Source: an uncultured Rhodopirellula sp. (GTDB lineage Bacteria > Planctomycetota > Planctomycetia > Pirellulales > Pirellulaceae). Taken from it: a stretch of 25,123 nucleotides of DNA. The translations under genes were made by a program, and so were the position numbers. Under the pieces are notes generated by a model. It saw nothing but the letters and a program-made list of their open reading frames with translations. It searched no databases and had not been told where the DNA came from. The stretch lies in assembly GCA_913061385.1 (NCBI GenBank), contig CAJXTM010000001.1, forward strand, positions 1 to 25,123. Direction: 5' to 3'. Each line of letters starts with the position of its first letter. Position 1 is the stretch's first letter. This document shows, in pieces, positions 7,597 to 16,000 of the stretch.

Positions 7597-8520
7597 CTAG
7601 GTTTGGCTGAAATTAACGTTTAGATGCTGCTCTACACCTGAACCTGAAACCCGAGCACTACCCGTAATCGGCTTGACTCCACCAGTCAACTGCTCCAGCC
7701 TGTCGTGCACGGCGTCGATGGTGGAGTCGAGAGTGGATGTACCTGCGGTCAGTCCGATGATTTCAAAACCGTCGAACCACACTGCATCAAGTTCTTCGGC
7801 ACAAGTAATATGGACAGCGGGTACGTTGTGCTCCTGACACAACTCCGCAAGTCGACGGGTATTATTTGAATTTCGCCCACCAACGACCACGACTGCATCG
7901 ACTTGTTGAACAAGGTCCTGCATTGCTGCCTGACGCCGCTTTGTTGGATGACAAACCGTGTCGACAAACCGAATATCAGCCTCACTATTCTGCGCGGCGA
8001 TTTCGCTTCGAATCTGATCAAGCAGATGTGAGGGCATCGTGGTTTGGCAAACGATTCCGATACGTTTGCTGTCGTACCTTTTCACCGCATCCACATTCGG
8101 CACCACATCATAGCGATCCAGATCTTCAACGATTCCCTGCACTTCAACATGCCCAGGCTTGCCGATTAGCAAGACATGCCGTCCCTCCGCTGCCAATTTC
8201 ATCGCAGCATCATGTGCCCGCCGCACGAGCGGACAGGTTGTGTCAATCAGTTGCTTGCCGCTTGAATTCAGCCGCGATCGTTCCTTGTCACTCACCCCGT
8301 GCGCTGTAATTAACACGACAGGAGTCTCTGCCGCTTCATCGCGATTGACTTCCGAAGCCTGCACAAATCCGGCAACACCCAACTGGTGAATCACTCGGGG
8401 ATTATGCACCAACTCGCCATGAATCGTGACCTGAGTCGGATTGGGCACTTCATTTACGATTTGCAAGGCATCCCGTACTCCAAAGCACATTCCCATCTCG
8501 GTGGCTCGAATGATTTTCAT
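7597..8520 (-). CDS. ispH: 4-hydroxy-3-methylbut-2-enyl diphosphate reductase
   Basis: IspH (LytB) makes the final step of the MEP pathway: HMBPP is reduced to IPP and DMAPP by a cytosolic [4Fe-4S] enzyme fed by ferredoxin or flavodoxin. From the ATG at 8520 the product has 307 aa (E. coli: 316). The three cluster cysteines are C12 (MGMCFGV), C96 (DTTCPLV) and C190 (DTVCHPTK). The substrate-binding residues are present: H39 in GELVHN, H74 in TAHGVS, H124 and E126 in GHVEVQG, T160/T161 in CQTTMP, and the GGRNSNNTRRL and AGTSTLDST loops. A GTG at 8580 would add 20 residues with no counterpart before MKIIRA; AAGAG lies upstream of the ATG at 8520, so I chose that start. It lies 120 bases downstream of the regulator gene on the same strand, so readthrough from that operon is possible. 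It looks intact and essential. Confidence 0.96.
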   Translation of the reverse strand: MKIIRATEMGMCFGVRDALQIVNEVPNPTQVTIHGELVHNPRVIHQLGVAGFVQASEVNRDEAAETPVVLITAHGVSDKERSRLNSSGKQLIDTTCPLVRRAHDAAMKLAAEGRHVLLIGKPGHVEVQGIVEDLDRYDVVPNVDAVKRYDSKRIGIVCQTTMPSHLLDQIRSEIAAQNSEADIRFVDTVCHPTKRRQAAMQDLVQQVDAVVVVGGRNSNNTRRLAELCQEHNVPAVHITCAEELDAVWFDGFEIIGLTAGTSTLDSTIDAVHDRLEQLTGGVKPITGSARVSGSGVEQHLNVNFSQT

Positions 8521-8640
8521 GCTGTCGCTCTTGTTGATAATCTTCAAAGTAAAAAAATGCGATCGTAACATCGGAGTCACGTCAGACGTGTCACCTCGAG
8601 TCCATGAGCGGAAACCCGGACTGCGATTTCAAAACTTCCC

Positions 8641-9060
8641 TCAAGCGGAAGACAAACCAGCGGACAGTTTTGTTTGCCCTGATCCAGACTTCCTGCCCGC
8701 GGGTTGCCCATCAGCAACAACGCGTTCCAAAACACTGATGTATTCCGTGAATTTGTTTCGGCCCTCATCTGTGAGCCGATACAAGGTTTGAGTCCGAGTG
8801 CCCTTGCTACCTTTCGAGGTTTCGACCAATTGGGCCTCGGCCAGAACTCCCAAATGCCGACTCAAATTACCATCGGTCAAGGAGCAAAGTTCTTTGAGAT
8901 CATTAAAAAGCACGCCATCCGCATGGGCAGCGAGGGAAGCCAAAATCCCGAGCCGGGCCTTCTCGTGCATCACCCGATCTAAACCCTGATAGGAAAATCT
9001 CCCCGCAGAGTCCGGTTTAGGTTCCTTGTCTGTTTCTTTCGATTTTGACTTACGAGCCAC
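8641..9060 (-). CDS. Winged-helix transcriptional regulator (HTH_27/MarR-like)
   Basis: A 139-aa DNA-binding protein. A Lys/Glu-rich N-terminal tail (1-20) precedes a winged-helix domain: LDRVMHEKARLGILASL (about 27-43), the helix-turn-helix LTDGNLSRHLGVLAEAQLV (61-79), and the wing KGTRTQTLYRLTDEGR (86-101), followed by a C-terminal dimerisation-type helix. The pattern matches the small ArsR/MarR-like family with the YxLTDEGR wing. The GTG start at 9060 overlaps the last 11 bases of the upstream membrane-protein gene; this overlap and the start of homology support it over an upstream extension to 9246, which would run inside that gene. The regulated gene is unknown; co-translation with the membrane protein suggests that the two work together (inference). 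Confidence 0.88.
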   Translation of the reverse strand: MARKSKSKETDKEPKPDSAGRFSYQGLDRVMHEKARLGILASLAAHADGVLFNDLKELCSLTDGNLSRHLGVLAEAQLVETSKGSKGTRTQTLYRLTDEGRNKFTEYISVLERVVADGQPAGRKSGSGQTKLSAGLSSA

Positions 9061-9661
9061 GCTTCCGCTCCAATGTCCAATAAAGGGTCGCCGCACACAG
9101 TAACTGACCGCCACCAAAACAAAGTGCCATCTGCCACGGCGCAAGGAAATCATCTCCCTGCCCCCAGTAAAGACAAACACAACCACAAACGACGTAATAC
9201 AAACCCACCCACGACACCAATGACGGCAACAGTCGCGCGGATGCAAAGACGCCTAATCCAAAGATCAGAGACCACAACCCCGGCAACATCCAGGCAACCA
9301 TTGGAGCGCTTTGATAAATACAAATTGTCAGTAATGCACCAACTACCACACACGGCAAAAACTGCTCCACCGCCAAACGCGTCATGTCCCGCGCCAACAC
9401 GGATTCTGACTTGAGTACCCGCATCACAAGTTCCACACCAGCAACAATCGCACTTAACGCAGCTACACCAACCCACAGCGATAAGTAACGCTCCAACTCG
9501 TTCGCTGGATCTTCTACCCAACGTGCTTGCACAGCAGCAGCCAATAAACCCAGCACTCCAGATGCACCAACCGTCAACGACCGATAGCCACGGAAGACTT
9601 CGCTTCGCGCCATCTGTTGACGAATGTCTGAAATCTGCTGGAGTGCTTCGCGAAGCTCCAC
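9050..9661 (-). CDS. Multi-pass membrane protein coupled to the regulator
   Basis: Unknown function. An N-terminal amphipathic helix (LREALQQISDIRQQMARSEVF) is followed by about six hydrophobic segments, including VGASGVLGLLAAAV, LWVGVAALSAIVAGVELVM, FLPCVVVGALLTICIY, WSLIFGLGVFASARLL, WVGLYYVVCGCVCLYW and MALCFGGGQLLCAATLYW. The frame could start at a TTG at 9676, but GTG at 9661 has AGGG seven bases upstream and I prefer it (203 aa). The stop overlaps the start of the winged-helix gene by 11 bases, so the pair is translationally coupled. I recall similar membrane protein plus HTH_27 pairs in planctomycetes and acidobacteria; this suggests a membrane partner that senses something or sequesters the regulator (inference). 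Confidence 0.85.
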   Translation of the reverse strand: MELREALQQISDIRQQMARSEVFRGYRSLTVGASGVLGLLAAAVQARWVEDPANELERYLSLWVGVAALSAIVAGVELVMRVLKSESVLARDMTRLAVEQFLPCVVVGALLTICIYQSAPMVAWMLPGLWSLIFGLGVFASARLLPSLVSWVGLYYVVCGCVCLYWGQGDDFLAPWQMALCFGGGQLLCAATLYWTLERKRGS

Positions 9662-9783
9662 TGGATAACCCTGCAACCCTATTTAAATTTGACCATGAAG
9701 CAAAACACTGCCGCTGTGTCTTGCACTGAAATCATCACAACCAAAAGTGATTCAATTTTTCCCTCTCTGCACTACCGCGAATA

Positions 9784-10224
9784 TCACCAAACACCAAACG
9801 CGTCAGCCAACGGTCGCTGTCGTTGCATTCTCATCACATGAAGTTGCCCATCCACGCTGGAGATGAATTCAGTCGCTTCGAGCCCACGTATCGATCCTAA
9901 CTTCCAAATCACCAAGTCCCGATACCAGTCGTGATCTACATCTTCCCATGACAAATAAGCGGGCCGAAGATCACTGAACAAGTCAGCATTAAAGCTGGAT
10001 TTCATCGTCGTATCGCCATCGTGACAACTAACAATCACTTCGGCAGGACCGTTATCACCTGACGTAATTGAGAATGACTTCGTTTCAATGGCGATACGAT
10101 GCTTCCCAACTTTGAACGTTTGCTTAGCGTCGTATTCCAGAGCACGAAAATGTTCTCCCAGCCACAGGCTGACACCAAGAACCGCACACAGCGATACGAC
10201 AACGACAACACCAGCATTCTTCAT
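9784..10224 (-). CDS. Small membrane-anchored or exported protein of unknown function
   Basis: A 146-aa product from an ATG at 10224. Residues about 4-22 (AGVVVVVSLCAVLGVSLWL) form a signal peptide or membrane anchor without a clear cleavage site. The rest is predicted to be an extracytoplasmic beta-rich domain (HRIAIETKSFSI, PAEVIVSCHDGD, YLSWEDVDHDWYRDLVIW, GQLHVMRM). The WEDVDHDWYRDLVIW stretch has the shape of an acidic loop as seen in FG-GAP-like calcium-binding repeats (D-x-D-x-D-x-x-D-L), but only one copy is visible. It stands 108 bases upstream of the membrane-protein gene on the same strand and may be co-transcribed. No family recognised. Confidence 0.72.
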   Translation of the reverse strand: MKNAGVVVVVSLCAVLGVSLWLGEHFRALEYDAKQTFKVGKHRIAIETKSFSITSGDNGPAEVIVSCHDGDTTMKSSFNADLFSDLRPAYLSWEDVDHDWYRDLVIWKLGSIRGLEATEFISSVDGQLHVMRMQRQRPLADAFGVW

Positions 10225-10318
10225 TTAAAAAACTGTTCACCCCGAGCTACTTATCACTTTACAATGCAAAGTAGTTGCCGATTCACGCCGAGTCAACGGA
10301 AAGCTGGACTCTTTTATC

Positions 10319-10375
10319 AAAAAAAAAAGAGCTTACGCAAAGCCAAATGCATCAAACCACGAGGTGATGCTTTGC
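10319..10375 (-). terminator. Probable terminator of the nSTAND operon
   Basis: On the minus strand, GCAAAGC (10375-10369) pairs with GCTTTGC (10343-10337), with an inner ATCA/TGAT stem and a 10-base loop. Eight bases later comes a run of ten T (10328-10319). It begins 67 bases after the giant gene's stop and before the next minus-strand gene, where a terminator is expected. Confidence 0.45.
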
Positions 10376-10442
10376 CCTAGGCCGGAAACGGCTCGCAGAG
10401 ACTGCCAGAAAGAGGCCCAAACTCGGCGACGAGAGGGCTGAA

Positions 10443-13075
10443 CTACTTTTCGAGTGTCACACCCAGTAAAAACGGCGCACCGTAACTCATGGTGCTTTCA
10501 TAATCGAATGCAACTATCTTCCGTTCTGGCTGTGGGTTCTGCCAAGTCAGCGTGTAGAGGCCGATATCACGTCCCGAGACCTCCTTACTAGGATGCACCC
10601 ATGCAAGCTTCCCACCATTGACTTTTCGTTTCGAATCATTGGTCAAGAACCAATCGCGGACATGTTCACCAGCTTTGATTTCGATAGCCAATGATTCTCC
10701 ATCCTCATAATTTACGATCAGCTTACCGATACAAGTGCCATGCGGATCACTATCTCCCCAACCCGCTCCATGCAGCAAGTGAATAGCACTTGCTGTCTGG
10801 CCAACCTGAATCCCCAGGACACGGCGAGATAATTCAGTGGCACCTGCAGAAAGTTCTGTTTCTTTACCCTCGAGTGCGATCAGCCCGCGAACATCGAACT
10901 CCATACCACCAAAGGTATTCAATCCTGGCATGATCGTGTCAAAACATTCGGTCAATGTGCGTGTGGGTCGCAACGTCTGATAGGGGAACTCATTTAACCC
11001 TACGTTGCAGTGTGAACTGAGATCAATAAACCGCGCATCTATGGCAGGGTCTCGCTCGGTTATTAATTCCCGCAACTTCACCTTTCGCTGCTTTTTCTTG
11101 GCAACAACCGCCTCTGCAAAACGTTTTAGTTTTCCAAGAATGTCGCCCTTGAGTTTCCAGCTTTCGCTGGACACCGGATTTAACGACAACGAACGTTCAA
11201 CTGCTTCTATCGCGAGCTCCAACTCACCAAGCCGTAGCCGGATTCCTGCCACCGCCCTCCATACGTCTGGGTCCTGCGGTGCGTCGCTGATCACTTTCTC
11301 GATCAAATTCCGTACCTGTTGAACAACCCGCTCGTTGACTTCGGCTCCCCCGGTTAGTTTTCGAAGTGCGAGCTGCGACAATCTTACAGCTTCCACGGGA
11401 TCACCATTGAGGTCCTCTGAAAATGACTCGACACTCATGGCGACAAGAAATGGTTGGGCGCGGCTTTCAAATGAAAGAAAGTCCACCGTTTTGATTTTCA
11501 CTTCGGGAGTTGGGTTCGTCCAAGTGGATTGGTAAAGAACCGAATCGCTCAAGCCTGCAAATTGTGCCACCCCCTCGGCACGCCATGCCGTATAGGCTGA
11601 AGATTCAGTGTCCCGATCGATGATAAACTCTCGAATTTCTTTTTCCCACCGCACACCGAGTTGGTGGACATCTCCATTTTCAAGTTGGATTTTATAAACC
11701 GCCACAGGGGCTCCTGCGTTATCACTATTAACCGCACTATGCAGAAAATGGATTTGATCGCCGGCCAGTTCGACCTTAATCTGCTTTACCTCTTTCGGAA
11801 AAGTGTTCTCCATTTCAAAAACTTCACGATCATTCAGTTGAATGATTCCACGAATATCAAACGGGGTTCCGTGAAGAACATGCGTCCCAGGCGAAAGGGT
11901 ATTGAGCACCTTGCCGTAGAAGTTTGGATAGTTCCTTGGCGTGTACCATGATTCATCGAGACTTGCGTTGTAGTACTCAGTCAAATCGACAAACGCGGTA
12001 GGCAAGTCGGCAGGCCTTGGCGGGACCATCACTTTCACAAACCACTCGCGGCCTTCGGTTGCCCCAAATTTTTCGAGGGCTGCGTTTCTCAGTCTCTCCA
12101 AGAGAATCTGCTCTTCAGGTGACAACGCTTGACTGAGAGCAATCTCACTCACCGGAAAATGCAATACTCTTGCAGCCTCGTCAAACCTTTCCAAGTCCCA
12201 CAGGATCCTGCCTTGGAGAAGTCGATAGCCCGGATGATCAGGGTCAACCTTTCGCAACTCCGCGACAGTCTGCAACGCTTCTTCCTGCTGACCAATCGTG
12301 TGCAGCACTTCCGCGCGTTGATAAATAATTTCTGGATTGCCGATACTGAGTTCTACCGCGCGACGCGACACGGCATCAATGTAATCATGAGTTAACTTGG
12401 TTTTCCCCTTGGTGAACACGGCTCTTTGATAGGCCGCTGCGGACAATTCCACTGCTTCATCTATCCCCGCTGCGTCATCTATTTCCGCTGCGTCAGGTGA
12501 CTCAACCGTCATGGCTACGAGAAATGGAGCTGGATGATCATTGGCAGACCCAAAGGTGACTGTGCTGATCTCCACGTCTGGCCTGGGATTTTCCCAACAA
12601 CTTTGCGAGAGATTCTTGAAGTTCCCGTAATGGCCCTCACTCCACCCAACCGCAGCCTCACGTGGAACAACGAAACGATTGAACATCCAGTTCACAACAT
12701 CATTACCATACAGAATCGGAAGTCGCTTTTTTTCACCGTCGACATAGTTAATTTCGTAATAGCCGACTGGCCCTCCATCTGCGATTCGGGTGCTTGTATC
12801 GGCAGCAACGTTGTGTAGAAAATGCAAATAGTCAGCTCTCCGGTTGACTTTGATATCACTGACACTGGAAGGCAGAGGTTCGGGGAATTCGCTGTTGACC
12901 ACGACCCCACCTGACAAACGAATCATGCCTCGGACATCAAACGTGACACCATTAAATTCTGCTAATCCGATTGGGAGCCGCTTCCATGTTTCGCCACTCT
13001 TATTCCCAGCAGCCTTTGGACGATAAGGCATTTCGATTAAGGTTTGATTGTAAAAGTCGGTGAGATCGACTTGAG
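10443..13075 (-). repeat. Three coding copies of a domain of unknown function
   Basis: Copies at about 12500-13074, 11427-11999 and 10443-11040 each encode about 190 aa. They share a start of the form VDLTxxYN / IDLSSHCN, then FDVRG or FDIRG, a LHFLH/IHFLH/IHLLH strand, Y-x-I-x-Y-x-DG or its variants, W-x-NP-x-P, and the ending APFLVAMTVE / QPFLVAMSVE / APFLLGVTLE. The pattern looks like an all-beta sandwich, possibly ligand- or carbohydrate-binding. The copies are diverged, so the duplication is old. Confidence 0.85.
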
Positions 13076-16000
13076 CATCCGTGGCGTCCTCTGACCGCTT
13101 AGGAATTCCATTCCCAAGTAAATATTCATGTGCCGCCTTGGATTCTTTGAGTTGCACCAGTTCATCGCTACGCAGCGAGAGAAAACGACCAAATTGCCGC
13201 CAAACAGGTGTTCCATCCTCGTTGTAATCCAGTGACTTCTGAAGTGCTTTCTGGGCTTCCGCCTCCCGATTCAACGACGCCAAAATCTGTGATCGCAAAC
13301 GCCATACCTGCGCATCTTCCGGCGCAAGTTCACAGGCATATCGGGTAAGCCATTCCGCCTCGACGCTCCGACGCTCCAGGGTGTCACCTTTTTCGAGCAA
13401 CCTACCCAAGCCCGACTGTGACAAGGTCCTGGCATTTCTCTCTTTCTTGGCGAGTATACGTCGCAATATTCCTGTCAGAAATGGCTTCTCACCTTCCCAA
13501 TCGAGCACATGTCGATTTTCCGGCAACACACTGAGTGACTTTGCGAAGGCATCGTACGCCTCGTCATCTTTCCCCCGTTCATGCAAATCATACGCTTTTA
13601 CAAATAGCGCAATCGGCGTTTCGGGATTAAGTTCCAATGCTTTTGCAATGGATTCACCTGATGGTTGCCCGACAATCTGTTCAACCGCGGCTTGAAGAGC
13701 CCATGCTTCGCCGTTGTCAGGCGAAAGCTCAACTCCCTGCTGACAGTACCACAGAGCCGCTGCATCCCAGTGTGACTTCGCATGATCTTCCATCGCTGTT
13801 CGACGAGGTGAAACCGCGAGCAAGTAGCCAATCCGACATGAAATGAGACCGTTGTTGGGATCAAGCAAAAAGGCTTGATATTGGTCATCGAGACTTTCGC
13901 TGCGAGAGAGCGCGTCGATGTAGTTCGGCATCGAGAGATCAACCGTGGACGCAGCAGCACGCTCCTGAGGATTCCCTAAGAACCACTTTGCCCAGCGTGT
14001 GTAGCCATTTTCGTCCGGAGCATCAAAAATCCGTGCCCGAAGTTCCTCGAGGCCAGTGCCGTCAGTGACCTCAACTGCGCCACTATCATTAATTCGTCGT
14101 TTGGCCACCAATTCAGCTAACTCGGGCAGCCACTCCGGAATCTCATCATGAACCGGTGGAAAATCAAAGATCTTGACTGTGCCATCACCAGAGCAGCTCA
14201 ACAGCCGCTTGCTGTCGCTACTGAAGCCTACCGTCCAGATTCTTTCCGAGTGCTGCTGTGCTCGAAACAATCTTTTCCCGGTTGAAACTTCCCAAATCAG
14301 AAGCACACCATCAACAGTGCCGGCTGCAAGGAAACGTCCATCTGGGCTAAATTCCAAACCGCCCCCATAGATTTGCCCTTCGCACTCCAAGGCTTCAACT
14401 GGGCGTTTTCCGGTACGCCAATTCCATAGGTCAATCTGACCGATGTCCCAATCACCGTTCATCGCATTACAACTTGCGACGATATCGCCATCAGGATGAA
14501 AGGCCGTCGCAAGGTAACTGCCTGGATTCTCCGTGGCCCATGCCAATTCACCTGTCGAGACATCCCAAACTCTCAAGACATCGGCAAACGCACTGGTGAG
14601 AACATACTTGCCAGCAGGACTCACACTGAGTGAAACGGCGGAATTATGACGCGTTCCCAGAGCAGAGGATTCGCCGGTTTCGGAATCGATCAAACGAACG
14701 ATTCCGTCAGCACCTCCCAGCACGATATTTTTGCAATCCTTCGAGAACTTGGAAGTACCATCCAAGGCCACGGGATCGAATAGCGGAAAGCCTGAAGTCG
14801 CGTCCCACACACCAACCGAACCCTCCATCGTGTGAATCAGCAACCGATCTCCTGCGTCATTGAATTGCACCAGAGCTGGATTTCCACCAACATCAATCTG
14901 CAAATCCAGTTCGCCATCTTTTTCCAAATTCCAGATTCGCACAACACCGTCATTTGATCCCGTCACGACCCGCGATCCATCGGGACTGAAGCTGGAATTA
15001 TTGACTCCCGATCCATGCCGAAATGTACGACTAACTACGCCGTCTTTCACGCTCCAAATTTTTACTTTTGTGTCCCGGGCAGCACCGCCAGCAACAATCT
15101 GTGTACCGTCAGGGCTAAAGCTGGCTCGATACACGACACCATCGAACTGCTTTGGGAGCCTTCGAACCGAACGCGGTCTTGCAGACCAACGATTCAGCAA
15201 TCCAAGGTGCAGTCGCTGAACCCCTGACACCTCGAGGGAGGTCTTTTCAAGAGAAACAAACTCAGCCCGATCCTCCAGTTGCATGAAACCACTGGCAAAG
15301 CCACCACGGGATGTCCGCAACGGCAGCATCAACTGCTCACCGGTTCGTGAGCTAAATACACGAATGGACATATCGCCCACGTTGAACGTGACTATTTTTT
15401 CTCCATCGTCAGTGATTTTAAGAGAGGGCTGGAACGGATGCTTAATGGGGGCCGTCACAGGCGATCCCGAAAACACATCCCAAATCCGAAGAGTCCTATC
15501 TTCGTGGACCGTCACCAAACGTCCACCATCCGCAGTGAACTGAGCACTGTCCGCCGGTGAATCATCAAAGTCAAAACGATGAATTTCTCCGCCCGACTCA
15601 AGATCAAAAACCCGCAATTGGTGGCCCGCGTGGCTCGCGACACCCACGATCCAACGCCCCAGCAGATTTTCAAAATCATCAAAATCGAGAAACCGGAAAC
15701 CAGCGAGAGACTCCTTCGATTGCCCACCAAATTTCTCCTGGGTGATTGATACTACCACTTCACCCGTCTCAAGATTGATGACCCGCAGCATTCCTTGCTC
15801 GAACGTGCGGCCCGCGACCACTAGCAAAGGTTTTTTGGGATGGAAGGCAACTTTTCGCACAGGAAAATCAAACGTTACCTTTTGCACTTCAAGCCCTTCT
15901 GAGGCTGCCGCTTCATTTGGTTCACTGGACTTCTCTTCATCACCTGCCTGTGCCGGCTTGGCGGTTTCCAACCGAGCCCACGCGACAGTTTGCTCCACTT

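Noticed and set aside
8521..8580. 20-residue N-terminal extension of IspH from GTG 8580
   Set aside because: IspH proteins begin at the MKI(I/L)xAxxxGxCFGV region; the ATG at 8520 fits this and puts the first cluster Cys at residue 12, as in E. coli.
9061..9246. Upstream extension of the winged-helix regulator
   Set aside because: It would lie wholly within the membrane-protein gene in another frame and encodes an unlikely Cys/Trp/Arg-rich sequence.
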